Below, in pieces: positions 16,227-24,908 of a stretch of DNA of 64,000 nt (position 1 is its first letter; each line of letters starts with the position of its first letter). Below the pieces are notes generated by a model that did not search any database, was not told the DNA's origin, and was given only the letters and a program-made list of their open reading frames with translations. This DNA is from Leptolyngbya sp. O-77 (GTDB lineage Bacteria; Cyanobacteriota; Cyanobacteriia; Elainellales; Elainellaceae), in contig NZ_AP017367.1 of NCBI RefSeq assembly GCF_001548395.1, positions 4,439,001 through 4,503,000 of the forward strand, written 5' to 3'. Both the position numbers and the translations under genes were made by a program.

Positions 16227-17045
16227 ATGCAGCAGGCGATCGCCCTTCTAGTGTTTGATATTGACGGCGTGATCCGCGACGTGGGCAATTCCTACCGCCG
16301 CGCCCTAGCGGACACCGTAGAAGCCTTTACCGATGGTCGCTTTCGCCCCTCCCAGGCAGACATTGACCAGCTCAAAGGGGAGGGACGGTGGAACAACGAC
16401 TGGGAAGCATCTCAAGAATTGATCTATCGCTACTACGAACGGCAGGGAACCGGGCGATCGCAGCTTGATTTGTCCTATGAAAAAGTGGTGGATTTCTTTC
16501 AGCGGCGCTATCGTGGAGCCATTCTAGACGATCCCGATCGGTGGGATGGCTATATCACGCAAGAGCCACTGCTGGTCGATGCGGCCCATTTGCTCGAACT
16601 GCAAACCAGCGCGATTCCCTGGGGATTTTTTAGCGGAGCGACGCGGGGATCGGCGACCTACGTTTTGCAGCGTCGATTGGGATTGCAAGATCCCATCCTG
16701 GTGGCGATGGAAGATGCCCCTGGCAAGCCCGACCCGACGGGGTTGCTGCAAACGGTGGCGCAAATCGAGGCTCGGTTTGGGTTATCTAACCTGCTGCCAG
16801 TGGTGTACGTGGGCGATACGGTGGCGGATATGCAGACGGTGACGGCGGCGAAAGCTGTGGCGGGCGATCGCCCCTGGATTGGCGTTGGCGTGCTGCCGCC
16901 CCATGCCCAGTCCCCCGCCGACTACGCCGCTGCCTACACCGACAAGCTCCACACCGCAGGCGCAGTCCGCGTGGTGAACACTGTCCGAGAACTGACCCCG
17001 CCCTCCGTTGCCGAACTGCTAAACTCTCACGGGCACCTGGGATAG
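16227..17045 (+). CDS. HAD-superfamily subfamily IA hydrolase (TIGR01548-like)
   Basis: The 272-residue protein has HAD motif I (LLVFDIDGVIRDVGNSYRRA, with the nucleophile Asp and acid Asp), motif II (PWGFFSGATRG), motif III Lys (GKPDPTGLL) and motif IV (VVYVGDTVADMQTV). The DGVIRDV...YRRA opening is characteristic of the hypothetical subfamily TIGR01548, common in cyanobacteria. It is a likely small-molecule phosphatase of unknown substrate. The 3' end overlaps by 19 bases the convergent gene that ends at 17027. Confidence 0.88.
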   Translation: MQQAIALLVFDIDGVIRDVGNSYRRALADTVEAFTDGRFRPSQADIDQLKGEGRWNNDWEASQELIYRYYERQGTGRSQLDLSYEKVVDFFQRRYRGAILDDPDRWDGYITQEPLLVDAAHLLELQTSAIPWGFFSGATRGSATYVLQRRLGLQDPILVAMEDAPGKPDPTGLLQTVAQIEARFGLSNLLPVVYVGDTVADMQTVTAAKAVAGDRPWIGVGVLPPHAQSPADYAAAYTDKLHTAGAVRVVNTVRELTPPSVAELLNSHGHLG

Positions 17046-18277
17046 AGCGACTTGGTGGGCGTGCGGCGAGGACTCAGCACCAGCACTGAATCCATAAACT
17101 GCCTTAGCTCGGTCTGATGGGCAGCAGAACTGACCGCTGCTTGCAAATGTCGCAGCACCAGTTGGATAAAGCGGCGACTGGCGGCGATCGCCGCACGGGT
17201 CGGCGTACTGCTCAGGTTAATATAATCCCGCGGATCACCAAAGAAAACCCGCCCGTTGGGTTGACGCATCGGCATGACGCGATGTTCGTGCGGATAAGAT
17301 AGCCCGCCCAGACCAAAATAGCGGATAAACCGGATGGCTCCTGCTCCCCCATTTTCGCGCTCCGTGTGGGCAGATGAGTAAGAATCCTGAATCAGGTGCA
17401 GCGCCTCGCCCAGCCACTCGAAGGCAGCTTCGCGGGTAGGAGCCGCCATAATCTGACGGTAAATAGCGACCAACTGCTGCCGAGCTTCGGCGAGAGCTTC
17501 CTCTAGCGACTGGCACTTGTGGCGACGCAGCATATGGCGGCGCTGTTGCGAGGGCTTAAAGTGGTTTGTGATTTTTTCAATATCTACTCGGCGCACACCC
17601 CGATTCATGGCGCTGAGTTCAGCCGGGGTGACAGGTAGCCCCTTGGCCGCTTCTCGGTTTAGGGTTTCGTGCCCTGGCGGAATACGACGCTTAATGTCTT
17701 CCACCACAAACGGATCGGCTTCACGTTCGGCCGACATTTCTTGCAGCGTTTCCAGATATTGCTGCTGCACCCGCGCATCGAATGAGCGTGGCGTATTAGA
17801 TTCAGTTATCTGTTCCAGCTTGGATTCAAATTCCCATTCAAATTTAGCTTCCAGTTCCCATTCTGCTTCGCGCTGTCTGGGTGGAGCAGTGCGGGCAACA
17901 GGTGGCAAATCTGCCCCCTGCTCTAGCGTCGTCACCAGCACAATCCGATTGCCGTTTTCGCCGCCGGGCCGATAGACGATCGGCACGCTCCGCACCACGG
18001 CTAGGCGGGTGTTGTAGCCGGGGCGGGTTTGGCGATAGTGCTTGGCTGCACGAAACTCGCGGACGAAGGTGCGCGGATCGAACCGCACGCCTTTGGAGGC
18101 AAGCCGTTGCAAAAATCGCTGGGTGAAGTGGAGGGTGGGCAAAAAGCCCTGGCGCTTGAGATAGGCGGCAAACCGCTGAGCGATATTGCGTCCGGCTTGC
18201 CCCCGGCGGCCAAATTCATCTTCAAACTCCGGAGCGGCCGAGCCGTTCTGGAGCGCTTTAGTTGAAAACGAGTTCAT
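17027..18277 (-). CDS. Acidic/aromatic-motif protein with zinc phospholipase C / S1-P1-like metal motif
   Basis: The 416-residue protein is the last gene of the minus-strand cluster. The N-terminal third is basic (RFAAYLKRQGFLPTLHFTQ). Residues about 135-157 hold an alternating acidic/aromatic stretch (EAEWELEAKFEWEFESKLE) like those of the two proteins encoded upstream. The C-terminal half contains GEALHLIQDSYSSAHTERE, an HxxxDxxxxxH pattern typical of the zinc phospholipase C / S1-P1 nuclease fold, with further His residues (RRHMLRRHKC, YPHEHRVMPM). A metal-dependent phosphodiesterase is a reasonable inference but not proven. There is no signal peptide and no clear Shine-Dalgarno. It is separated from the previous cluster gene by a 237-base repeat-rich spacer. 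Confidence 0.72.
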   Translation of the reverse strand: MNSFSTKALQNGSAAPEFEDEFGRRGQAGRNIAQRFAAYLKRQGFLPTLHFTQRFLQRLASKGVRFDPRTFVREFRAAKHYRQTRPGYNTRLAVVRSVPIVYRPGGENGNRIVLVTTLEQGADLPPVARTAPPRQREAEWELEAKFEWEFESKLEQITESNTPRSFDARVQQQYLETLQEMSAEREADPFVVEDIKRRIPPGHETLNREAAKGLPVTPAELSAMNRGVRRVDIEKITNHFKPSQQRRHMLRRHKCQSLEEALAEARQQLVAIYRQIMAAPTREAAFEWLGEALHLIQDSYSSAHTERENGGAGAIRFIRYFGLGGLSYPHEHRVMPMRQPNGRVFFGDPRDYINLSSTPTRAAIAASRRFIQLVLRHLQAAVSSAAHQTELRQFMDSVLVLSPRRTPTKSLYPRCP

Positions 18278-18300
18278 AGTTATCGAGGGGGAATGGTGCT

Positions 18301-18480
18301 GATTTTGGATTTTGGGTTGGCGATTTTGGGTTGGCGATTTTGGATTGGCGATTTTGGATTGGCGATTTTGGATTGGCGATTTTGGCTGGGTCTTTTGGAT
18401 TGGCGATTTTGGATTGCGATCGCTCAGTCTGTTTCAATCCACAATCCAAAATCTAAAATCCAAAATCTAAAATCCAACCC
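18301..18480. repeat. 15-bp tandem repeat facing its own near-complement
   Basis: Between the 374-aa and 416-aa genes, 18306-18415 holds about seven copies of a 15-bp unit (TTGGCGATTTTGGAT, with variants). Then 18436-18478 holds a 10-bp-period motif (AATCCAAAATCTAAAATCC) that is nearly complementary to parts of it. The two blocks could pair into a long hairpin. The AATCCAAAATCT motif recurs at 43875-43923. Confidence 0.85.
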
Positions 18481-18514
18481 GATCGAAGCGGCGCATAATA
18501 AGGGCGATCGCCCG

Positions 18515-19639
18515 CTAGCCCTGGCTGGCCCTGAGCGGCGCGACGTTGCCATTGCGGCTGGCGTTGATGGGGACGACGCGCTGGGTGTGCCCGCGAAACG
18601 CAATGCCCAGCACCTCGGCGCTGGTCAGCCACTCTTCGGACACATCGGCGATTTCGCGCAGCAGCGCTTCAAATTCTGCTCGCGAGCTGTTGAGGATATA
18701 CTTTTGCGCCAGCCAGCGAATGATGGCTCGCCCGGAGGTGGCCATGCGGTGTCGCTGGGAGGCGTTGACCTGTTTGTTAAAGTAGCGCAGCATCACCTCT
18801 TCCGCCACGTCCCAGGCGTTGTCTGCGCCAAACAGCTTGCGAACGTCTTCGGCTCCCAGAATGCGGAAGGCTTCGTCCAGCAGTTGCAGCGTCTCAATGC
18901 GAAATACATTAACGTGTCCGTAAGAATTCCACTTTAAGTTATTTCGCAGGTCTAACCCCGCGCGGCGCACGGTGGCGATGCTGCCAAAGCTGGGGTCGTA
19001 GGCGCGTTCGCGAATCACGTCGGAAATACGCTTGTCGCGCCAGAAGGCAGCCACACTGTTGATGAACTGCGTGAACATACCGTGGAACTGGGCGTTTGGC
19101 TTGGCGCTGGGCATGGGCGGCGTAGTGGTATAGCCAAACACGCGGCGATAGGTCTGCATTCGGTTGCGTTCGGCGTAGCGGAGGATGCTGCGGCGATCAA
19201 ACCGATACAGCCCGTAAGCGCCTTCACCCGTCGAAAGGCGCACTGCGCCTGCGTCAAACAGTTCTTGCAGCTTGCGGATGGCGCGGAAGATGCCGACGGT
19301 TTCCATCTGATAGAGATAGTAAAGATCGGCGACGGATAAGATGCGATCGCTCGCAACTTGCTCGTCATAATCTTCCACGCCTTGCGGCAGGCGCGTTTCG
19401 TCGATGCCCTTGGCAGCATCCTTACCGATGCCGATCAGATCAGCGAGTCCGCCATCGGCAGGAATTGGCGCAGCAGCATTGGCGGCGATCGCCTGCGCTA
19501 ACATATCTTCGATGCGCTGGGTTAGCGCGTCCGCAAGCTGGGGATTTTGAATCAGTTGCGGGCCAAGCTGATCGACCAGCGTTTCTTTTAGCGCGGCAAT
19601 GCGGTCGAGTAAACTTTGGTTTTCTCCGGTGGTGGTCAT
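18515..19639 (-). CDS. Uncharacterised cluster protein (374 aa)
   Basis: I do not recognise this protein. It is soluble, mixed charged and largely predicted helical, with no signal peptide. Notable segments are an N-terminal helix (LLDRIAALKETLVDQLGPQL), DLYYLYQMETVGIFRAIRKL, RRSILRYAERNRMQTYRRVF, AFWRDKRISDVIRERAYDP, and an Ala/Leu-rich helix set (LLDEAFRILGAEDVRKLFG). A strong Shine-Dalgarno (GAGGAG, eight bases before ATG 19639) fixes the start. It sits 180 bases downstream of the transthyretin-like gene and belongs to the same minus-strand cluster. Confidence 0.78.
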   Translation of the reverse strand: MTTTGENQSLLDRIAALKETLVDQLGPQLIQNPQLADALTQRIEDMLAQAIAANAAAPIPADGGLADLIGIGKDAAKGIDETRLPQGVEDYDEQVASDRILSVADLYYLYQMETVGIFRAIRKLQELFDAGAVRLSTGEGAYGLYRFDRRSILRYAERNRMQTYRRVFGYTTTPPMPSAKPNAQFHGMFTQFINSVAAFWRDKRISDVIRERAYDPSFGSIATVRRAGLDLRNNLKWNSYGHVNVFRIETLQLLDEAFRILGAEDVRKLFGADNAWDVAEEVMLRYFNKQVNASQRHRMATSGRAIIRWLAQKYILNSSRAEFEALLREIADVSEEWLTSAEVLGIAFRGHTQRVVPINASRNGNVAPLRASQG

Positions 19640-19819
19640 GGGAATTTCTCCTCGAACAAGGGCTTAGTCAGGGTTAGTGGGTTAAGGATTGCGGTTTGCC
19701 AGCCTAGATTTTGCAGGTTTTGGCTGTCGCTATCGACTTGGCTGGCGATTCATTCTTACCGAGCGATTCGCCATTGCGTTTGCTGTTGCGTTTTCTGTCA
19801 TCGGAGATCGCATCTGAGA

Positions 19820-21535
19820 TCAATCGCGATCGTCGGGCGTATCGCCAGAGGGCAATGTTACTTGCTCCGCCAGTTGGCGCACCTGATAGAGCTGGTAAGC
19901 CAAATCACGCAGCGCCCGAATCACCCCTTCGCGGCGGAAAGCGGCGTTGGGAATCGGCGCATAGGTGGCGGCTTGGGTCAGCACCATGAGGCGATCGCTC
20001 GTCTCGGAAATTACTCGAATGCCCAGCTTGCCGCCTGATTTCGCTAACATCGGCCCTTCCTCGCTGGCAAATCGCCAGACCCAATTCAGCAGCCCCTCCA
20101 CGCTCATCGAATCACCCAATTTAGCCGTTTCCTCAAATGGATATCCAGTGTCATCTGGTAGTGGAAAGGCAGGGCGAGGAGATCCGTAAGGAATTTCCAT
20201 ATCTTCTACATCGGCTTCAGCACGAGTGAAGTCGATGTAGACCGACAGCCGCTCCTCTGGCCCCAAGAAAAATAGCTCCATGATCCGGTAGACTTCCTGC
20301 ACCGACTCGGCCACCACCGCCAGTGCTTGCGACAGCCGTACCAACTGTGTGCCAATGTAGGCTCCAGCGCTGGATTGCTGAGTGTGCTTGTAGTCCACCC
20401 AACTCCGCCGCAGCGATTGCAGATAATCCTTCAGCGTCAGGAAGTTGCTATAGTTTTGCTCCTCTTCGACGGTGTTGATCTGTCCGCGCACCAGCCCAAA
20501 ATATTCCGCCAGTTTCTTAAGCTGGCCGCCGAGGCGCTGATTGCCACTATCCACGTCTTCGCCCAGCAGCAGTTGAAACAGGTTGTCTACTCGCAAGATG
20601 CGCGGGCCGCCCCGTGCGCCCAGTTCTGCCAGGAGTTCCTGCATCTCGGTGCGGATGATGGCGCGGGTGGCTTCCATGTTTTCGCGGTCGGCAGAGGGCT
20701 TCAGCGGCGTAAGTGCATTGAGCAATCGAATGCCGTCTTGAATTGCGGTTTTTGCCCGGTGGTAGAGGCTGGCCTGCGCCCCGGTAACACCGCCGCCCAA
20801 GTCGGAGGCGCGGACGCTGGCGGTTTGCGGATTCCAGTCATACACCGTGCGTCCGTCTACCTGACGAGCGGTGAAGGTTTGCGTCAGCGTGTTCACCAGG
20901 GTTTTGGGGTCGTCGGTTCGCTGGGTATGGCCCAAAATGCTGCCCAGGGCGCTTTCCACAATGCCTTGCAGGTCGCCACCCCCGGCATTGCTGGACGAGG
21001 AAACCGATGCCATTCTGCCCGTCCGGTGGATTTGATCCAGGCTGGGCAGCACGTCTACGATTTGTAGCTGCCCAGGAGGATCTTTGGGAGGCTGGGCCGG
21101 GGGGCGCTCAGGTTGCTGGTCATCCGGCTCTATCAGCCTCAGCAGTTCGACTTGATAGCTTGTTTGCTTCCCTTCTTGCTGAACTGCATATGGGTCAGGA
21201 ACCTCTCCAACATTTTCATCACCAGAATTGTTGGGATCAGCCTTAGAAAATGGCTCTAGGGAGAAATTGGGTTGAACTTCTGTTTCTCCCAAGAACTCAC
21301 TGTCCCGAAAGAGTTTGAAATACACATCGGGTGTTGGTTCCGTTTCTCCCGGATCTTGGCGAAAGTCTTCCTCTGTGAAGGAGATTTCAAAGTAGCCCTG
21401 GGTATCCGTTCGAGAAATGCCAATCAGATCGTCGTATTGCCGATCTTTGTCGTGGAGTTCTACGCGGATGCCAGCTTCGTATTGGTTTTGGTTTTTGACC
21501 ACACGCCCGCGAAGCGTGTATCTATCTCGGTTCAT
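19820..21535 (-). CDS. Uncharacterised cluster protein with N-terminal transthyretin-like beta-sandwich (571 aa)
   Basis: Residues 1-60 read as a carboxypeptidase-regulatory/transthyretin-like beta-sandwich: TLRGRVVKNQNQYEAGIRVE, LHDKDRQYDDLIGISRTD, TQGYFEISFTEEDF. A Pro-rich linker follows (about 135-160), then a long helical region of about 400 residues with no recognised family (GARGGPRILRVDNLFQLLLG, YLQSLRRSWVDYKHTQ, LFFLGPEERLSVYIDFTRAE). It is probably structural or an adaptor (inference). AAGGAG ten bases before ATG 21535 supports the start. It lies only six bases downstream of the metalloprotease-like gene, so the two are clearly one transcript. Confidence 0.78.
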   Translation of the reverse strand: MNRDRYTLRGRVVKNQNQYEAGIRVELHDKDRQYDDLIGISRTDTQGYFEISFTEEDFRQDPGETEPTPDVYFKLFRDSEFLGETEVQPNFSLEPFSKADPNNSGDENVGEVPDPYAVQQEGKQTSYQVELLRLIEPDDQQPERPPAQPPKDPPGQLQIVDVLPSLDQIHRTGRMASVSSSSNAGGGDLQGIVESALGSILGHTQRTDDPKTLVNTLTQTFTARQVDGRTVYDWNPQTASVRASDLGGGVTGAQASLYHRAKTAIQDGIRLLNALTPLKPSADRENMEATRAIIRTEMQELLAELGARGGPRILRVDNLFQLLLGEDVDSGNQRLGGQLKKLAEYFGLVRGQINTVEEEQNYSNFLTLKDYLQSLRRSWVDYKHTQQSSAGAYIGTQLVRLSQALAVVAESVQEVYRIMELFFLGPEERLSVYIDFTRAEADVEDMEIPYGSPRPAFPLPDDTGYPFEETAKLGDSMSVEGLLNWVWRFASEEGPMLAKSGGKLGIRVISETSDRLMVLTQAATYAPIPNAAFRREGVIRALRDLAYQLYQVRQLAEQVTLPSGDTPDDRD

Positions 21536-21541
21536 GCTGCG

Positions 21542-22915
21542 CTATCTCCTTGCTAAAGCTTTATAGAAGTTTTCAGTAATAACGCCCGGTGCGGCCAGCC
21601 GCCGATCCAGCGCGTGGCGGCTGGCACAGATCAGGAAGCGCTCGGGGACGATGCCCGGATCGTTGCCTTTGGCCAACCGCTGTCCGGCTTCTTCGATGAT
21701 TTGCTGGTGGTGCGGTTTGAAGCCGGTGACCTCCGCCAGCGATCGCCCGCCCAGTTCGGCATAAGGCGTGTAGCAAATCGTATCGACCACCAGCTTGTGG
21801 GCCCGGTCGAAGGTTTGCAGCACGGCCGGCGGAATCGTGCCCGCGTGGGGGTTGGGATACAGGCGCTTCCAGATGCGGTTGTAGTCGTCCGCCATTTGCG
21901 GAAAGCCCATCCGCCGCAGCAGTTCCGTACTGATGAACACGCGCAGGTAGGGCGTGGGATGGGGCGCACCGGGATGAAAGAACAGCGTGCTTTGGGGCGA
22001 TCGCGAGGCAATGTCCATCAGCGAGGCGACGATGTAGGGGCCGCCCAGCAGCAGCCCCGACATATCGGCAAAGGTTTCGCTGTGCCATTTTGTCCACACG
22101 GCTGCCACCTCCGGGGATAACCCCGCCTTCAGCAACCGATGGGCGATCGCCTTGGGCAGGGTTTGCCGCAGGCCCAGATCGGTTTGCAAGTTGTGGGCGA
22201 CTTCGTGCAAAATCGCCCCCAGGGTCCAGGGATTCACCAAACGATGGTAGGGCAGTTGGATCAGCGGAAACGGATTGAGCTGCTGGCTCAGCTTGGTGAG
22301 GGGAATGCCGCGCCGGAAGGTGGCGGGCGAAAATCCCGTCTTGACGTACGAGAAGGGCGGCGGAGCCGGGATCGACTTCGCTTTGCCCAGGCCCATATAC
22401 ACGTCCTGATAGCAGTCGAGAGCGATGCGATCGCACCCCAACAGCCACGGCGCAAACTGGCTTTGCCGCTGCCCAAACAGCTCAAAGTAAAAGTCCCAGA
22501 TTTGCTCGATCTTCCGCACCAGATCATGAGCCTGATCCTTGCGGGCGATCATCTGCTGTAGATGAGCTGTAGCGGGCTGGGCGATCGCCGCCTGAGCGCT
22601 GCCAGAGACCGTTTTGGACACGCCCTGGAGGTGCGATCGCAATCGGGCAATAAGCTGGTTTACTGCGTCAATATGGGCATCGCTGGGACTGGCCGCATCA
22701 GAGCCAAACTCGCCCTGGCGAAACGGACGCAGCGCTTCCACATGGCGCACCACGTTCACCGCCTGCGCCCGCAGCCAGGGGTCGAGGTTGGGCGGCTCCA
22801 CTGCGCGAGCGGTTGGATAATCAGGCGTGGTTTCCTGATATAGCTCGGCGAGTGCCAGCCGCGTTGCCCGATACGGGTCTATCCCGCTCCTTGATCCATT
22901 CATGAATCCATTCAT
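21542..22915 (-). CDS. Putative zinc metalloprotease-like cluster protein (HEVAH motif)
   Basis: The 457-residue protein carries ILHEVAHNLQTDLG (HExxH, about residue 235) and, about 40 residues later, WHSETFADMSGLLLGGPYI, whose ExxxD could supply the third zinc ligand as in gluzincins. It also has LLGCDRIALDCYQDVYMGLG and YLRVFISTELLRRMGFPQMA. The start is set at ATG 22915 (MNGFMNGSRSG), which has GGGGAG seven bases upstream; a TTG at 22972 would add 19 residues with a poorly placed ribosome site. It is 66 bases after the end of the upstream EYE-motif gene. Proteolytic activity is inferred from motifs only. Confidence 0.78.
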   Translation of the reverse strand: MNGFMNGSRSGIDPYRATRLALAELYQETTPDYPTARAVEPPNLDPWLRAQAVNVVRHVEALRPFRQGEFGSDAASPSDAHIDAVNQLIARLRSHLQGVSKTVSGSAQAAIAQPATAHLQQMIARKDQAHDLVRKIEQIWDFYFELFGQRQSQFAPWLLGCDRIALDCYQDVYMGLGKAKSIPAPPPFSYVKTGFSPATFRRGIPLTKLSQQLNPFPLIQLPYHRLVNPWTLGAILHEVAHNLQTDLGLRQTLPKAIAHRLLKAGLSPEVAAVWTKWHSETFADMSGLLLGGPYIVASLMDIASRSPQSTLFFHPGAPHPTPYLRVFISTELLRRMGFPQMADDYNRIWKRLYPNPHAGTIPPAVLQTFDRAHKLVVDTICYTPYAELGGRSLAEVTGFKPHHQQIIEEAGQRLAKGNDPGIVPERFLICASRHALDRRLAAPGVITENFYKALARR

Positions 22916-22981
22916 GCCAAAACTCCCCGTTGCATTCCCATCAACTGCACGCTGATATCCCTGAACCCGCAAGCCTTCCGC

Positions 22982-23815
22982 CTATACGCGGGCCCGTCGG
23001 CGTGCGCCGCAGGTGCATTGGCGGCTGTGAATCTGGCGCGATCGCTTCATCACAGCAGAGGCCCGGCGCGGATTGCCCAACACCTGCGCCACGTTGCCAG
23101 CCACCGTCCGTGCTGCCACACGGGCATTTACGGGCTGTCCTTTGGCGACGCGCTGCGCCAGGGTTGCCATGCTGTTGCGGGCGATCGTGGGAAAGGTGCG
23201 AACCAGTTGGCGAGTCTTGGGATCTTGCAACAGCGCTCGACCCGCCTGAGCCAAGGGACGAATCACCTGGGGAACCACACGAGAGATGACGGGTGCGGCT
23301 GCGCTGATTCCCCTTGCCACCAGCGGAATCAATGCACCGATAAAGGCTTCGGCCTCGGCTTCGCTCTGGCTGTTGGCAGCCATGTGGGCCAGGTGTTCTG
23401 CCATCACTTCATACTCGCTAGCAGGCGCAGTTTCAAATTCGGGCAGCGCTTCCGGATGCTGCTCGTATTCATACTCAAACTCGCCATCGCCACCAAAAGC
23501 GCTGCCCAATCCCCGCAGCAGATTGCCGATAAAGGGATCGCCTTCGTATTCGCCTTCCAGTTCAAACTCATTCAGGGGTGTTTCGTACTCCATCTCAAAT
23601 TCGCGCTGTCCTGGCTTGCGCCGCCGCCGCCGAAATAGTCCGCCGATCGCCCTGATGGCCATCGGTGCAGCCAATTTTAGCGCTGGAGCGAGCAGTGGCA
23701 AAAACTCTTCGCTTTCATATTCGTACTCGTATTCGCGATCGCTTTCACCCAGCACAGCCGATTCAAATTCCGATTCCAGTTCCCGATCCAGGGTTTCAAA
23801 TTCGTACTGATACAT
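22982..23815 (-). CDS. EYE-motif protein 2 (alternating Glu/aromatic segments, 277 aa)
   Basis: The 277-residue protein opens with alternating acidic/aromatic residues (MYQYEFETLDRELESEFES, DREYEYEYESEEF). A short basic hydrophobic segment follows (APMAIRAIGGLFRRRRRK), then three more E-F/E-Y blocks up to about residue 140. Next is an Ala-rich QSEAEAEAFIGALIPLVARG segment and a basic helical C-terminal domain (RTFPTIARNSMATLAQRVAK, VQVLGNPRRA-like helices) ending in Cys and Arg residues (QCTCGARRRARV). It is a paralogue of the adjacent upstream protein. AAGGAG nine bases before ATG 23815 fixes the start. The family is not recognised; a self-assembling or targeting role for the alternating blocks is inference. 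Confidence 0.8.
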   Translation of the reverse strand: MYQYEFETLDRELESEFESAVLGESDREYEYEYESEEFLPLLAPALKLAAPMAIRAIGGLFRRRRRKPGQREFEMEYETPLNEFELEGEYEGDPFIGNLLRGLGSAFGGDGEFEYEYEQHPEALPEFETAPASEYEVMAEHLAHMAANSQSEAEAEAFIGALIPLVARGISAAAPVISRVVPQVIRPLAQAGRALLQDPKTRQLVRTFPTIARNSMATLAQRVAKGQPVNARVAARTVAGNVAQVLGNPRRASAVMKRSRQIHSRQCTCGARRRARV

Positions 23816-23886
23816 GAGTGTGGTCTCCTTTTTCAGTGATGTTTAGTTGAGGTATTGGGTTGAAAACAAGCAAGGCTCCAGCAGAA

Positions 23887-24762
23887 CTAGCCCCGCACTT
23901 TTTTGCGGGCGACTGGAGCAGGCTGTGTCACTTTCTGCGCGACCTTGGCAGAATTGGCCACAATTCGAGCAGCGGTCATGGGATTTTTGAGTGCTTTGCG
24001 AGTCTGGGCGGCCATCACCTGGGCCACGACCGGGCGGGTAATCTGTTGACCCTGCGCGGCTTTCTGGGTCAGCACTTGCCCCGTCCGCATCGCCACCGTC
24101 GGCAAAATTCGCACTAGCGGGCGGGTCGTCGGGTTTTGGCGTAGCCCCCGTGTCAGTTGGGCGCTGGCTTTGACAATCGTCGGAATCTGCTTTTGCACCG
24201 CAGCAGACTTGGTGGGCAATACGCGAGTCACAGCGGCTCCAGCAAAGGCTTCGGCTTCGGCTTCGTTTTGGGCTTTGGCCGCAGCACCAGCCAGCGCTTC
24301 GGCCACGGCTTCTGTTTGCGGTGTGGCAGCGGATTCAAATTCTCCTGCCCACCCCCCTTCAAATTCCATTTGTCCAGCCGTTTCGTACTCAAATTCATAC
24401 TCGCTTTCGCGCATCATCTGCCCCAGCGCTGCGCCAAGCTGCGGCCCACCGATGGCATTGCCGATCAGACGAGTGGCATGAGGAATCACTTTCGGCAGAA
24501 TCGGTTTGAGCCGTCCAGCGAGACGACGCACCGTACTCAAAAAGGCTTCGCTTTCATACTCACTTTCATACTCACCTTCGTATTCACCTTCGTATTCACC
24601 TTCGCCCAGTCCAAGGGCGTTCATTGCGCCGCCGATAAGTCCACCCAAAAATTCTTCACCTTCGTATTCATGCTGAACTTCGTATTCGTTTTGCAGCTCA
24701 TATTCAAATTCGCTTTCAAACTCATTCGTGAGTTCCTGTTGCAGAGTTTCACCGTCCAACAT
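23887..24762 (-). CDS. EYE-motif protein 1 (alternating Glu/aromatic segments, 291 aa)
   Basis: The 291-residue paralogue of the next gene has acidic/aromatic blocks (NEFESEFEYELQNEYEV, EGEYEGEYEGEYESEYE), glycine-rich hydrophobic inserts (EFLGGLIGGAMNALGLG) and a basic helix (RRLAGRLKPILPKVIPHA). A second acidic block precedes the shared NEAEAEAFAGAAVTRVLP segment. The basic C-terminal domain has RPLVRILPTVAMRTGQVL, aligned with RQLVRTFPTIARNSMATL in the paralogue, and ends VARKKVRG. The start is set at ATG 24762 because GGAG stands seven bases upstream; ATG 24849 overlaps another small frame and lacks a site. Function unknown. Confidence 0.8.
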   Translation of the reverse strand: MLDGETLQQELTNEFESEFEYELQNEYEVQHEYEGEEFLGGLIGGAMNALGLGEGEYEGEYEGEYESEYESEAFLSTVRRLAGRLKPILPKVIPHATRLIGNAIGGPQLGAALGQMMRESEYEFEYETAGQMEFEGGWAGEFESAATPQTEAVAEALAGAAAKAQNEAEAEAFAGAAVTRVLPTKSAAVQKQIPTIVKASAQLTRGLRQNPTTRPLVRILPTVAMRTGQVLTQKAAQGQQITRPVVAQVMAAQTRKALKNPMTAARIVANSAKVAQKVTQPAPVARKKVRG

Positions 24763-24797
24763 TGCATCACTCCAATCGAAATGCAGTTCATCTCTAG

Positions 24798-24908
24798 CTA
24801 TAGCTTGAGGCGAATCGCTTGAGCAGTCACACGTTTTGATGACATCCATGCAGGGTCATTGAAATAGATGTCATCGATTTGAATGACATTTTGAATGCGG
24901 TTAAGCAT
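24798..24908 (-). CDS. Probable 36-aa leader gene of the EYE cluster
   Basis: The ATG at 24908 opens 36 codons (MLNRIQNVIQIDDIYFNDPA, then WMSSKRVTAQAIRLKL) and stops 35 bases before EYE-motif protein 1. The composition looks like a real small protein, and a GGA lies about 11 bases upstream. It overlaps, in another frame, the longer N-terminal extension that could be proposed for EYE-1. It would be the first gene of the cluster, transcribed from the 279-base region divergent to the LuxR-type gene. No homologue is recognised. Confidence 0.45.
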   Translation of the reverse strand: MLNRIQNVIQIDDIYFNDPAWMSSKRVTAQAIRLKL

